A stretch of 64,000 nt of DNA, from positions 1,455,183 to 1,519,182 of the forward strand of contig NZ_CP076718.1 in assembly GCF_011682235.2 (NCBI RefSeq), in the 5' to 3' direction. The translations under genes and the position numbers were made by a program. Each line of letters opens with the position of its first letter. Position 1 is the stretch's first letter. The notes under the pieces were generated by a model. That model had not been told where the DNA came from, did no database searches, and saw only the letters and a program-made list of their open reading frames with translations. Below, piece by piece: positions 17,548 to 26,674 of this stretch. This DNA comes from Rhodocaloribacter litoris. Lineage in GTDB: Bacteria; Bacteroidota; Rhodothermia; Rhodothermales; ISCAR-4553.

Positions 17548-19401
17548 GTGAAAGCACCGCGTCACGACCGGTACACCGGTTTTCTGCTGCTCCTGGCCCT
17601 GGGCACCGGCCTTGCCACGGCACAGCCCGTCATCCAGCCGTTCACCTTCGACCTCGTCCGCCACACCCTTCCCCACGTCGAGCAGGGCTTTCTCAGCTGG
17701 GGCGACTACGACAACGACGGCGACCTCGACGTGGTCGTCACGGGCCGGGGGGCGGCCGGGCTGCACGCGGCGCTCTACCGCAACGACGGCAAGTCGGACG
17801 ACGAGACGGTGCGCTTTACCGACGCCGGAGCCGGCCTGCCGCCGGTGCTCTACAGCCGCTCGGCCTGGTTCGACCTCGACGGCGACGGCGACCTCGACCT
17901 GGTGCTTTCCGGGAGCCGAACCGAAACCCCGCCGTTCATTCCCGTCACCCTCCTGTACCGAAACGACGACGGCCGCCTCGTCCCCCTCGAGGCCGGCCTG
18001 GAACCCCTGCACAGCGGCGCGGTGGCCCCGGCCGACTATGACAACGACGGGGACACCGACCTGCTCCTGGCCGGGATCGATGCGGCGGGCCGCTACCGGG
18101 GCCTCCTCTACCGCAACGACGGCGGCACCCTGACCCTGGCCCGGGACGACCTGCGCGGCGGAACGTTCGGAGCCGCCGCCTGGGGGGACTACGACGACGA
18201 CGGCGACCTCGACCTGGCCCTCTCCGGCGCCTCGGAAACCGACGGCTTTGCCACCCTGCTCTACCGCAACGACGCAGGAACGCTCACACCACAGGCCACG
18301 GCCCTCGAACCCGTGGCCTTCGGTTCCCTTGCCTGGGGGGACTACGACGACGACGGCGACCTCGACCTGGCCCTCTCCGGCGGCCGGCTCTCCCTCCGCT
18401 TCTTCGAAGGCACCACCCGGCTCTACCGCAACGACGGCGGCACGCTGCAGGCCACCGACGACGACCTCCCGGGGATCCTCGCCGGTCACCTCGCCTGGGG
18501 GGACTACGACGACGACGGCGACCTCGACCTGGCCCTCTCCGGCGCCTTCGAAGCCGGCGGCCGGCGTACCGCCCGGCTGCTCCGCAACGATGGAGCCGGC
18601 GGCTTCGTGACCGCCACCTTCTTCATCGGCGCCATCTTCGCCGCCACCGACTGGGGGGACTACGACGGCGACGGCGACCTCGACCTGCTCGCCTCCGGGC
18701 TGAGCACCGCCGGCCTCCCCTTCACCAACCTGTACGAAAACCAGCGGCAGGTCATCCCGCCTCCGCCCCCGCCCCCGGCCGCCCTGCAGGCTACGGTCGA
18801 GGGCCACACCGTCCACCTGCAATGGGATCCACCGGCTTCAGGCCGCAACCTCACCTACAACCTGCGCGTCGGGCGGGCACCCGGCGGCCACGACGTCCTG
18901 CCGGTCCCGGCCGACCCCGCCACCGGCCACCTGCGCCTGCCCCGTCCCGGCAACGTCGCGCACCACACCACCTGGACGCTCCGCAACCTGCCCGGCGGCA
19001 CCTATTACTGGAGCGTTCAGGCCCTGGACCCGGCCCTGCGCGCCTCGGCCTTCGCCACGGAGGGCACCTTCACCGTCGAAGCCGCCACCGGAGTGACCAC
19101 CGCCCCCTCCGACCGGCTTCCGGACCGCCCCCGCCTTCATCCGGCCCATCCCAACCCGTTCCGCACGACCACCACCTTCCGCTTGGAGCTGCCGCACCCG
19201 CAGCCGGTCACCCTGCACGTGTACAACGTGCTCGGCGCCCGCGTGGCGACCCTGCACGACGGCCCGGCCGAGGCCGGCACCCATACCCTCCGATGGGACG
19301 GGCGCGACGCAACCGGCCGGCCGCTCGGCGCCGGGCTGTACGTCTACGAACTGCACACCGGCGACCGGCTCTTCACCGGTAAGGTCATCCTGCTACCCTG
19401 A
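17548..19401 (+). CDS. Secreted FG-GAP/VCBS repeat protein with fibronectin-like and T9SS-type tail
   Basis: 617 aa from a GTG at 17548. A signal peptide (FLLLLALGTGLATA) is followed by seven or so FG-GAP repeats, each with a WGDYDDDGDLDLALSG core whose DxDxDG pattern binds calcium, to about residue 400. A Pro-rich hinge leads to a fibronectin-like domain, and the C-terminal ~80 residues read HPNPFRTTTTFRLELP then VYNVLGARVATL, the style of T9SS type A sorting domains. The protein is probably exported by the type IX system to the surface; its ligand is unknown. A shorter relative lies 30 bp downstream in the same direction. Confidence 0.85.
   Translation: MKAPRHDRYTGFLLLLALGTGLATAQPVIQPFTFDLVRHTLPHVEQGFLSWGDYDNDGDLDVVVTGRGAAGLHAALYRNDGKSDDETVRFTDAGAGLPPVLYSRSAWFDLDGDGDLDLVLSGSRTETPPFIPVTLLYRNDDGRLVPLEAGLEPLHSGAVAPADYDNDGDTDLLLAGIDAAGRYRGLLYRNDGGTLTLARDDLRGGTFGAAAWGDYDDDGDLDLALSGASETDGFATLLYRNDAGTLTPQATALEPVAFGSLAWGDYDDDGDLDLALSGGRLSLRFFEGTTRLYRNDGGTLQATDDDLPGILAGHLAWGDYDDDGDLDLALSGAFEAGGRRTARLLRNDGAGGFVTATFFIGAIFAATDWGDYDGDGDLDLLASGLSTAGLPFTNLYENQRQVIPPPPPPPAALQATVEGHTVHLQWDPPASGRNLTYNLRVGRAPGGHDVLPVPADPATGHLRLPRPGNVAHHTTWTLRNLPGGTYYWSVQALDPALRASAFATEGTFTVEAATGVTTAPSDRLPDRPRLHPAHPNPFRTTTTFRLELPHPQPVTLHVYNVLGARVATLHDGPAEAGTHTLRWDGRDATGRPLGAGLYVYELHTGDRLFTGKVILLP
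18178..18544 (+). repeat. Three near-identical ~50-bp copies inside the FG-GAP gene
   Basis: The segment coding for AWGDYDDDGDLDLALSG is repeated at the nucleotide level at about 18178-18229, 18331-18382 and 18493-18544, with spacings of 153 and 162 bp (51 and 54 codons). Codon choice is identical across copies, unlike the other FG-GAP units of the same gene, which suggests recent duplication or gene conversion. Confidence 0.8.
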
Positions 19402-19431
19402 GCCCGCCCCCTCCCGGCCACCGCTTTGCCC

Positions 19432-20802
19432 ATGATACCGTTCCGTCCCTTTCCCTCCCGCCTCGTCCCCGCTGCCCTGGGAATCGTGGCCGCGCTGGCG
19501 CTGCTGGCCACGGCCCCCGGCCACCGCGCCGCCCCCCCACGCCCCTGGCTCATCCCCTATCCCGTCAAGGCCGTCAGCCTCGGCTCCCTCGACTGGGGCG
19601 ACCTCGACGGCGACGGCGACCTGGACCTGCTCCTGACCGGTCAGACCGTCTTCGGCACCGGCGCCACCGCCACGCTCGGAGCCACCACCCGCGTCTACCG
19701 AACCGACGACTCCACCTTCAACATCCAGCGCGGCGAGGCCATCTTCACCGTCTCGACCAAGGTGCTGCGCGACGTCAACCTCAACAACACCCTCGTCCCA
19801 CCGGTGCGCCAGGGCAGCGCCCGCTGGTGCGACTACGACCAGGACGGCAAGCTCGACATCCTCCTGACCGGCATCAGCGAACGCATCACCGCCTCCGGCA
19901 AGGAAAACATCCCCATCGCCCACCTCTACCGGAACGTCGACGGTCGCTTCGGCACGCAGGTCCAGATCCTGGAACCGGGCGTCTACGACGGCGAGGCCAC
20001 CTGCGCCGACGTCGACGGCGACGGCGACCCCGACCTGCTCCTCAGCGGCGCCACCCGCCTCGAACCGCCCCTGGAACCCGTCACCCTCCTGTTCCGGAAC
20101 GAGGGAGGAGCGTTCACACGCATCGAAACGGGCCTGCCCGGCCTCCGGCACAGCGCCGCCGCCTGGGGCGACCTCGACGGCGACGGCGACCTGGACCTGG
20201 CCCTCTCCGGCGCACGCGCAAACGGGCAATTCATGGCCGCCGTCTACCGTAACGACGCGGGCACCTTCACGCGGCTACCGGCCGACCTGCCTCCCGTCGC
20301 CTTCGGCTCCCTCGAATGGGGGGACTACGACAACGACGGCGACCCCGACCTGCTCCTCAGCGGCGGCATGCTGGACCCGGAGCTGCTCCGCGGCGTCACC
20401 CGCGTCTACCGCAACGACGGCCCGGGCCTCCTCACGGACATCCAGGCCGGCCTGAAAGGCTGGCTGGCCGGCAAAGCCCGCTGGGGCGACATCGACAACG
20501 ACGGCGACCTCGACCTGCTCGCCATCGGCCTCGACCGGGCACTCGGCATCCCGGCCCTCCACCTCTTCGAAAACACCGGCAACCGCTTCACCGAGGCCGA
20601 GATCCTGCGCGGCTTCAGCGGCCTCGCCTTCGGTGACGCCCGCCTCGCCGACTACAACGGCGACGGCGACCTGGACCTGCTCCTGACCGGCCGGCAAAGC
20701 AGCGACATGGACCTCACCCTGCGCTTCTTCATGAACCGGCTCATCCCGGAATGCACCGACCCGGCCTGGGTCCCCACCGGGGAAGCCCTGACCTGCCTCT
20801 GA
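19432..20802 (+). CDS. Exported FG-GAP/VCBS repeat protein without a sorting tail
   Basis: 456 aa from ATG at 19432. It has an N-terminal signal (LVPAALGIVAALALLATAPG) and then FG-GAP/VCBS repeats with WGDLDGDGDLDLLLTG-type calcium loops along the whole protein. It is a relative of the preceding gene, sharing repeat spacing and the Y-R-N-D-x-G linker. It ends in TDPAWVPTGEALTCL with no fibronectin domain and no T9SS-type C-terminus, so it may stay in the periplasm or be secreted differently. It probably forms a two-gene unit with its neighbour. Function is unknown beyond a likely beta-propeller fold. Confidence 0.82.
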   Translation: MIPFRPFPSRLVPAALGIVAALALLATAPGHRAAPPRPWLIPYPVKAVSLGSLDWGDLDGDGDLDLLLTGQTVFGTGATATLGATTRVYRTDDSTFNIQRGEAIFTVSTKVLRDVNLNNTLVPPVRQGSARWCDYDQDGKLDILLTGISERITASGKENIPIAHLYRNVDGRFGTQVQILEPGVYDGEATCADVDGDGDPDLLLSGATRLEPPLEPVTLLFRNEGGAFTRIETGLPGLRHSAAAWGDLDGDGDLDLALSGARANGQFMAAVYRNDAGTFTRLPADLPPVAFGSLEWGDYDNDGDPDLLLSGGMLDPELLRGVTRVYRNDGPGLLTDIQAGLKGWLAGKARWGDIDNDGDLDLLAIGLDRALGIPALHLFENTGNRFTEAEILRGFSGLAFGDARLADYNGDGDLDLLLTGRQSSDMDLTLRFFMNRLIPECTDPAWVPTGEALTCL

Positions 20803-20833
20803 CGCGCCTCCCGGAGGATGAGCCCCCGTCCCC

Positions 20834-21724
20834 TCAGAAACGCTTGCCCGGATAGGCATACCCCAGCGCCGTCACGACCGGTTCCGGCAACGTCCACTCG
20901 GCCGTGAACTGGTTGACCGCCCCCAGAAAACCGAACCCGTTCTCGACGTTGGAGAACGTACCGGGCTGCACGAGCAGTTCGGGATCGAAGACGCCGCCGG
21001 GTGGACGCCAGCGATCATCCGACATCGTCAGGCGCATCCCCACCCCCAGCAGCGTCAGCGGTTCGCCCAGCTGCGCCAGAACGGCCCTGCGGTCTTCGGC
21101 CAGGGCCACGTTCACCTGCCAGCCCCCCTCCACCCTCCGGCCATAACGCTCCTCGCCATAGACCACCACCACCTCGCGAAAGGGCTCGGTCGGCGGAAAG
21201 CTGGCAAACCGGTACCACACCTCGACGCGAAACGGCGGAAAGTCGATCCCTTCCCAGAGGACCGTCTGCTCCGGCCTCGACAGCCCGGCCGGCGGTGCGA
21301 CGCGCACGTTCGTCGCCGGCGGCACGGTGGTCTCCGCCGTCGTCGTGGCCCCGTCGGCGCGCCGCACCTCGAAGCGATAGGTCCAGGACGGAAAGACCTG
21401 CATCGGCGCGTAGAAGACATGACCGAAGGAGCCGTCGGCATACTGGATGACCGAATCCCGCCATACCTGCACCCGCCCGTCCGGCAGGGCCGTGGTGGTC
21501 ACGTGCACGTCGAGCGGCTCGGGGCCTTCCGGCAGCAGGGTCGTACGCAGGGGAATCACCCGCACGAACTGGGTGTCGGCGGCCGTGTCGAGGAAGCCGA
21601 AGAGGGTGAAATACCGGTCCTCTTCCTCGAACGGGTTGACGGTGTCGTCACAGCCCGCCGGCAGCAGCACCAGCAGGAGGAGCGGCCCGAGAAACCGGCG
21701 TTGGAAGCACACAGGGCTGTTCAT
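20834..21724 (-). CDS. DUF4249-like outer-membrane lipoprotein paired with a TonB receptor
   Basis: 296 aa from ATG at 21724. A lipoprotein signal (PLLLLVLLPAGCDD) precedes a beta-rich domain (RYFTLFGFLDTAADTQFVRVIPLR, then WRDSVIQYADGSFGHVFYAP) resembling the DUF4249 lipoproteins that accompany TonB-dependent receptors in Bacteroidota. The start codon shares one base with the receptor stop (TGATG), so translation is coupled. It likely sits on the outer membrane and helps the receptor capture its substrate. The substrate is unknown; the family assignment is by architecture and pairing. Confidence 0.75.
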   Translation of the reverse strand: MNSPVCFQRRFLGPLLLLVLLPAGCDDTVNPFEEEDRYFTLFGFLDTAADTQFVRVIPLRTTLLPEGPEPLDVHVTTTALPDGRVQVWRDSVIQYADGSFGHVFYAPMQVFPSWTYRFEVRRADGATTTAETTVPPATNVRVAPPAGLSRPEQTVLWEGIDFPPFRVEVWYRFASFPPTEPFREVVVVYGEERYGRRVEGGWQVNVALAEDRRAVLAQLGEPLTLLGVGMRLTMSDDRWRPPGGVFDPELLVQPGTFSNVENGFGFLGAVNQFTAEWTLPEPVVTALGYAYPGKRF

Positions 21725-24003
21725 CAATGCACTTCGAGCTTGAGACCGAAGGTGGGCAGCAGGGGCAGCTGATCGACACGGCGCAGCGTGAACAGGTCGA
21801 AGTAGAACAGGTTACGCCGGTCGTAGAGGTTGATGACGCCGGCCTGCACGGTCAGGAAGACGTGTGGCTGCAGGCGGAAGGCGCGGTCCAGCGACACGTC
21901 GAGCCGGTGGTAAGCCGGCAGGCGTCCCGTGTAGGGGCGCTGGTAGAGAACCCGCTCGGTGCCCGGCACCTCGGTGACGTTGACGAGGCTGTCCAGCAAC
22001 ACGAAACGATCGAAGCCGATGGAGCGGTTGAAGGGCAGGCCGGAGCCGAACTGCCAGCGGGTGTTGAGGGTGAAGCCGGCCAGGGTGAGGCTTGCCGTCA
22101 GGTTGACCTGATGCCGGCGGTCATGCGGCGGGTCATAGGAGACGGACGGCTCGCCGGTGAGGAGCTGCAGGGCCGGGATCCGGGTCTCGTAGGTCACTTT
22201 CGAATAGCCGTAGCTCGCCATCCCGTAGAAGGGCCCGGTGCCGACTTCGAGGCGCACGTCCCCGCCCAGCGCCGTTCCGCCGGCCTGCTGCAGGTTCGTC
22301 GTGAAGCGCGGGAAGGCCGTCCACTCGGGGACCACCAGGTTCGAGAGCCGCTTGTAGAACCCTTCGAGGGAAAAGCCCAGCCACGGGGCGGGCCGGACGT
22401 TCCACCCGGCGATGAAGTGCCAGGCTTCCGGCACCAGGCCCAGCGGCGAGGCGGTCCAGACGGTGAACACGTCGCCGGCGTCCCGGCGGTCGGCCAGGCC
22501 GGCGATCTCCTGATGGTACAGCCCCACGGCACCGCTGAAGCGGTGCAGGCCCCGGTTCCACACCACCCGCAGGCGCGGTTCGAGGAAGGTGCGGCTCTTG
22601 CTCGGAAAAGCGTGCACCCGCAGGGCCGGTTGCACCCGCAGCCCGCTGCCGACCCGGTACTCCGGTTCGAAGTAAAGGCCGGCCTCCGTCACGGACTCGT
22701 CCTTCAGGTTCAGGTTCTGAAACTGCCCGTCCAGCCGGCTGCTGAGCGAGAGCGTGCTCAGAAACAGGCCCCAGTTCACATCGAGGTTGCCCGCATAGTG
22801 CGTGACGTTCGCCTGAAAGTTGAACCGTCCTACCGAGGTGGTGCGGACCGGGCGGGCTTCGGGGCCGAAATCATTCTCCAGCCGGGAATACGAGGTGACG
22901 AACTCGGCAAAGATGGGCAGGTTGGCCGGGAGGAAGATCAGGCGTGCGCCGACGGCATCGTTCGTCCACCCCACCTGATCCTCATCGGCCACGCCGGCCA
23001 CCGGATCGATCCCGAGGCGTCCCTCGTCGTCCGTATGCAGGCCGGTGACGGACAGCTGGGCCCCCTCGCTCAGGTTCGCGTGGATCTTGGCGAAGAAGTC
23101 TCCGAAGCGGAAAGGCAGGGGCCGGTCCACCAGCCGTTCGGCCCCCTGTTCGATGACCGACTGCCTGGCCGAGGCCAGCAGCGAGACACGCCCGGGCCAG
23201 AGCGGCCCCTCGAGCCGGGCCGAGCTGACGAACGGCGCCGCCGAGACGGCCGTGGCCCACCGCTGCTTGTTCCCCGTTCTGGCCGAGACGTCGATCACTG
23301 ACGAGAGCCGCCCCCCGTAGCGCCCGCCATAGCCGCCGGCGTAGACATCCGCCGAGCCGACGATTTCCGAGGGAAAAGCCGAAAAGAAGCCCAGCACGTG
23401 AAAGGGCTGGTAGATGAGCATGCCGTCGAGCAGCACCAGGTTCTGGGTGGGCTCTCCCCCCCGGATGAAGAGTTGCCCGCCCTGATCGCCCTGGGAAACG
23501 ATGCCGGGCAGGGCCGTCAGGTAGTTGACCAGGTCGGCGGAGACGTCGGGGGCCGGGATCACCTCGATGTCCGCCGGTCGGATCGTCTGCAGGCCTGCCG
23601 TCACGTTGGCGGCACCCGCCGTCTCGCGCTCGCTCTCGACGACGACCTCGTCGAGCCGGGTCCGGGTTTCCGACATCGCAAAGTTCCGGGTTTGCACCTC
23701 GCCGGCCGCCAGCGTGATCGTCTCTTCATAGGGATCGAACCCGATGAAGGTGGCCCGGAGGGTGTACGTGCCCGGCGCCAGGCGCGAGAGGACGTAGAAG
23801 CCGTCGTTATCGGTAGCCGTGCCATAACGCGCGTCGCCCGTGCCCGCCAGCACCACGTTGACGCCCGGCAGCGGCTGGCCGTCGGAGGCGTCGGTCACGA
23901 ACCCGCGCAGGGTGGCGGTCTGGGCCTGCGCCGGAGGCGTTCCCAGCACCCCGAACCCCATGAAGCCGAGGCAGAGGCATACGGCCCTGAAAGGACATCC
24001 CAT
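21724..24003 (-). CDS. TonB-dependent receptor with CarboxypepD_reg-like N-terminal domain
   Basis: 759 aa from ATG at 24003 (MGCPFRAVCLCLGF). The frame is open far upstream but only shadows the transporter gene there. Order of parts: signal peptide to about residue 35; a CarboxypepD_reg-like domain (LRGFVTDASDGQPLPGVNVV); a plug domain with a TonB-box-like start (RLDEVVVESERE) and FIRGGEPTQNLVLLDGMLIY; then a beta barrel ending in an aromatic-containing strand (LPTFGLKLEVH). It imports a bound ligand across the outer membrane using TonB energy. It is translationally coupled to the DUF4249-like lipoprotein gene. The ligand cannot be read from sequence. Confidence 0.92.
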   Translation of the reverse strand: MGCPFRAVCLCLGFMGFGVLGTPPAQAQTATLRGFVTDASDGQPLPGVNVVLAGTGDARYGTATDNDGFYVLSRLAPGTYTLRATFIGFDPYEETITLAAGEVQTRNFAMSETRTRLDEVVVESERETAGAANVTAGLQTIRPADIEVIPAPDVSADLVNYLTALPGIVSQGDQGGQLFIRGGEPTQNLVLLDGMLIYQPFHVLGFFSAFPSEIVGSADVYAGGYGGRYGGRLSSVIDVSARTGNKQRWATAVSAAPFVSSARLEGPLWPGRVSLLASARQSVIEQGAERLVDRPLPFRFGDFFAKIHANLSEGAQLSVTGLHTDDEGRLGIDPVAGVADEDQVGWTNDAVGARLIFLPANLPIFAEFVTSYSRLENDFGPEARPVRTTSVGRFNFQANVTHYAGNLDVNWGLFLSTLSLSSRLDGQFQNLNLKDESVTEAGLYFEPEYRVGSGLRVQPALRVHAFPSKSRTFLEPRLRVVWNRGLHRFSGAVGLYHQEIAGLADRRDAGDVFTVWTASPLGLVPEAWHFIAGWNVRPAPWLGFSLEGFYKRLSNLVVPEWTAFPRFTTNLQQAGGTALGGDVRLEVGTGPFYGMASYGYSKVTYETRIPALQLLTGEPSVSYDPPHDRRHQVNLTASLTLAGFTLNTRWQFGSGLPFNRSIGFDRFVLLDSLVNVTEVPGTERVLYQRPYTGRLPAYHRLDVSLDRAFRLQPHVFLTVQAGVINLYDRRNLFYFDLFTLRRVDQLPLLPTFGLKLEVH

Positions 24004-24152
24004 GCGTTCTCCGACCGGATGAAAGACCCCGTGAAAAACCGGCAGGGAGGTTACGACTTTGACCCGACGGATGAAAGGGAAGATTGAGGCAATTCCACGT
24101 CCCTTCTCGCCGGCCCGGATGCACCGCCGCGCGTCCGCCGAAGCGGTCCGGG

Positions 24153-25208
24153 CTAGAGGCCCGAGGTGCCGGCCGGCTCCGCCTCGACGGTGCGCGAGAG
24201 GTCCTGCGGGGCGTCGACGACCTGGACCAGGATGGCTCCCCCGACGATCAGCAACCCGGCGACGACCTCGAGCACCGTGGGCACGGTACCGATGGTGAGC
24301 CAGGCCAGCAGCAGGGCGGCCAGCGGCACCAGGTTGCCGTAGAGCACCACGCGGGTCGGCCCGAGGCTGTGCAGGGCACGCACCTTCACCCACTGCCCGA
24401 CGCCCACCCCGATGCCGCCGCCGAGCACGATGGCCACCCACGTCCACGCGCCGAGCGAGAGCCAGGCCTGCCCGGCCAGCGAAGGCGAGGCCACCAGCAG
24501 GTAAACCCCCCCTCCGATGGCCGTGCGGGCCGCCACCATGGGCGTGGCCCCGTAGCAGACGGCCAGCGGCTTGATCAGGTGGAGCTCGGCCGCGGCCAGG
24601 GTGATGGCGGCCAGCAGCAGGAGGTCGCCGAGCCAGTAGCTGCGCTCCGGCGCCAGCCCGTCGAGCGCCAGCCCCAGCGTGCCGACACCGGCCAGCACCA
24701 GCCCCGTCATCCCTGCCCGCCCGATCCGCTCCGTGTTCAGGAAATAGCCCAGGGCAGCGCTCACGGCCGGTCCCAGGGCCAGCCACAACGAAGCACGGGC
24801 GCCATGCGTCAACCCCAGTCCTTCGATGCCCAGCCAGGGTGCCAGCGTCGCCCCCAGCACGGACACCCAGAAAAGCCGCGGCCAGTCCTTCCGGGCGACC
24901 CGGGGAAAAAGCCGCATCCCGGTACCGTTGCGCCGCGCCCGCACGTAGCCCTGCCCGTAGAGCAGCAGCAACAAGGCCACGGCCCCCATCACGAAACGTG
25001 AGACGCTGAACGAGATCGGCGCCATCTCGCGCAGGGCCACCTCCGCCAGCACAAAGTTGCCGCCCCAGATGAAGATGAACAGCAGCAACAGCCCGTGGTG
25101 TGAATACACCGTCGAAGCCGCTTCCACGCCCTCCCGCTCCACCTCCGTTCCGATAGCCGGGCTCATCTCCAGCGAATCGGTCTTCCTCTCCCGGGCTTTC
25201 TGGGGCAT
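24153..25208 (-). CDS. EamA/DMT-family transporter
   Basis: About 351 aa from ATG at 25208 (MPQKARERK); starts at 25166 (MSPAIGTEV) or further upstream are also possible. Ten hydrophobic helices form two EamA repeats; the first begins HHGLLLLFIFIWGGNFVLAE and the second YWLGDLLLLAAITLAAAELH. Drug/metabolite transporters of this kind export amino acids, nucleosides or other metabolites through the inner membrane. The C-terminal tail is short and cytoplasmic. It lies upstream of the TonB receptor on the same strand but 149 bp apart, so co-transcription is uncertain. Confidence 0.9.
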   Translation of the reverse strand: MPQKARERKTDSLEMSPAIGTEVEREGVEAASTVYSHHGLLLLFIFIWGGNFVLAEVALREMAPISFSVSRFVMGAVALLLLLYGQGYVRARRNGTGMRLFPRVARKDWPRLFWVSVLGATLAPWLGIEGLGLTHGARASLWLALGPAVSAALGYFLNTERIGRAGMTGLVLAGVGTLGLALDGLAPERSYWLGDLLLLAAITLAAAELHLIKPLAVCYGATPMVAARTAIGGGVYLLVASPSLAGQAWLSLGAWTWVAIVLGGGIGVGVGQWVKVRALHSLGPTRVVLYGNLVPLAALLLAWLTIGTVPTVLEVVAGLLIVGGAILVQVVDAPQDLSRTVEAEPAGTSGL

Positions 25209-25446
25209 AATGGCTTCGAACGCATCGAACAGGACGGGGCAAGAGAACCCTTCACCGCGCCGGCTTCCACGAAGGCTCGACGCAGTCATTCAGGGCGGGA
25301 TGCAAAAAGAAAAAGGCTTTTCCATGGATTTGCGATACCCTTGTGCCGCCAAACGGCCTCCGCAGGCCACCAGAACTATGAAGTTTTTGCAAAGGGAAAT
25401 ACCCGCGCGTAATGCAGATGCCCCCCGGGGCACGCAAGAATGAATC

Positions 25447-25523
25447 CACGTGAGTCCTTCCACCCCGCTCACGTGCTCTTACCCCATGGAAGCTTTTCCC
25501 CGCTCAACCATCTTCAAGGAGGT
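25447..25523 (+). promoter_or_regulatory. 5' leader with CACGTGAG hairpin and perfect Shine-Dalgarno
   Basis: Within the 319-bp gap between the EamA start and the next gene, CACGTGAG (25447-25454) and CTCACGTG (25468-25475) form an 8-bp stem. A full AAGGAGGT ribosome-binding site at 25516-25523 lies four bases before the ATG at 25528. Such a perfect site is unusual in this window and fixes the start. Nothing else definite was seen in the rest of the gap (25209-25446). Confidence 0.6.
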
Positions 25524-25527
25524 ACCC

Positions 25528-25953
25528 ATGAAAAAGCTGTTTCCCCTGCTGGTAGCGGTCGTCTTCGTCGTCGCTGCCACCTTCGAGCCGGCTCCCCGGC
25601 CTGTCACGGTCGAGGGAACGCTGGTCGACACGAAGTGTTACGGCATGGCCGTCGCGATGGGCAAGGCGGACATGAACGTCTCCAACACCCACAAGGTACA
25701 GAAAGACGGCAAGACGATGGACATGCCGAACTGCGCCACCGCCTGCGCCGGCATGGGCATCCCCGCCGGGGTTCTCACCAAAGACGGCAAAACCTATGTC
25801 CTCATCACGCCGGCCAACGCCCTGAAGGACCACATGGCCAAGGAGGCCCGCGTCACCGGCGACCTGGTCTTCGACGGCGGCATCATCGCCAGCAAGGTCG
25901 AGGTCAAGGAGAACGGCAAGTGGAAAGACGTGACCCCCGGCACGATGATGTAA
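25528..25953 (+). CDS. Small exported Cys/Met-containing protein (paralogue of 26071-26511)
   Basis: 141 aa, with the start fixed by the perfect Shine-Dalgarno. A cleavable signal (MKKLFPLLVAVVFVVAA) precedes a single domain. Its first block is VEGTLVDTKCYGMA and its second is MPNCATACAGMGIPAGVLT, then LITPANALKDHMAKEARVTG. Three Cys and many Met residues are placed as if to bind a metal or form a disulfide. The lipoprotein 118 bp downstream has the same blocks, so the two are paralogues. Function is unknown; a copper or redox role is inferred from the residues and from a CusF-like gene nearby. A strong terminator follows. Confidence 0.85.
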   Translation: MKKLFPLLVAVVFVVAATFEPAPRPVTVEGTLVDTKCYGMAVAMGKADMNVSNTHKVQKDGKTMDMPNCATACAGMGIPAGVLTKDGKTYVLITPANALKDHMAKEARVTGDLVFDGGIIASKVEVKENGKWKDVTPGTMM

Positions 25954-25974
25954 CCACCGCCCCGTGCCCGACTC

Positions 25975-26008
25975 AAAAAGGGGGATCCCTGGCGGATCAC
26001 CCCTTTTT
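25975..26008 (+). terminator. Intrinsic terminator after the small Cys/Met protein
   Basis: AAAAAGGGGGATCC (25975-25988) pairs with GGATCACCCCTTTTT (25994-26008) with a single bulge and a 5-nt loop, ending in a T5 run and then TATTTTTC. It is A/T-flanked on both sides, so it could act in both directions. Confidence 0.9.
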
Positions 26009-26070
26009 GTATTTTTCTCCCCTCCCTCACCGCGTTCCACCGGCCTGGATCTCCCGGCCTGATTGACGTT

Positions 26071-26511
26071 ATGCGACGGTTTTGCTTTATTGCCCTCGTC
26101 ACGGCGTTGTTCGCTGCCGTGGTTGCCTGTGATCCGCAACCTTCCCCGGAGCAAAAAACCGAGCCCGTTTACCAGCCCGGGGATTCCCTTGAAGTCGTCG
26201 GGTTGCTGGTGGATACCAACTGTTTCGCCGGCGATCCGCAGAACATCGGTCCAGACCACCCTTCGCCCGTGCCCGAGGGGCAAGCGGGACCCGGCTGTGC
26301 CCGCTTCTGTGCCCGCATGGGATTCCCGGTGGCCGTGCTCACCGGCGGCGATCCGGGAGGCAAGGTCTGGATCCTGCTCACCAACGGCCAGGTCCTGGCC
26401 GACTACATGTCCCGCACCGTCCGTGCCCGCGGGCGGGTGCGTTCGGACGGTGTCCTGGTGCCCGAACGCATCGAGCTGCGGACCGGCGACGGCTGGACGT
26501 TCATCCTCTGA
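26071..26511 (+). CDS. Lipoprotein paralogue of the small Cys/Met protein
   Basis: 146 aa. The lipoprotein signal MRRFCFIALVTALFAAVVAC gives a lipid-anchored periplasmic domain. It repeats the layout of the upstream gene: VVGLLVDTNCFAGD, then GCARFCARMGFPVAVLTGG, then LTNGQVLADYMSRTVRARG and VPERIELRTGDG. The Cys spacing (one Cys, then Cys-x3-Cys) is kept, but the Met-rich stretch is lost. It has its own upstream terminator, so it is separately transcribed. The domain has no function I recognise; metal or thiol chemistry is inferred. Confidence 0.83.
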   Translation: MRRFCFIALVTALFAAVVACDPQPSPEQKTEPVYQPGDSLEVVGLLVDTNCFAGDPQNIGPDHPSPVPEGQAGPGCARFCARMGFPVAVLTGGDPGGKVWILLTNGQVLADYMSRTVRARGRVRSDGVLVPERIELRTGDGWTFIL

Positions 26512-26674
26512 ACCGACTCCCGGAACCCGTGCCGCCCCGCTACCCTCATGCCGTGTGTATCTCGGATGCCATACGCCCGGCAGATCCGGCGCGGCGGTAT
26601 CCGGTCATCCCAGGCGTGCCGTATGGCGCTTGGGGAAGGATCTCCCGCCTTCTTCACCTAAGCTTGCCCCGATC

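Noticed and set aside
17600..20800. Repetitive DNA considered as a CRISPR-like or tandem-repeat array
   Set aside because: The repeats are in frame FG-GAP calcium-loop codons within two coding sequences, with variable spacing; no direct repeats with unique spacers and no cas genes.
21724..25242. Minus frame joining the TonB receptor with ~400 upstream residues
   Set aside because: The upstream part is an out-of-frame shadow of the EamA transporter; the receptor begins with its own signal peptide at 24003.
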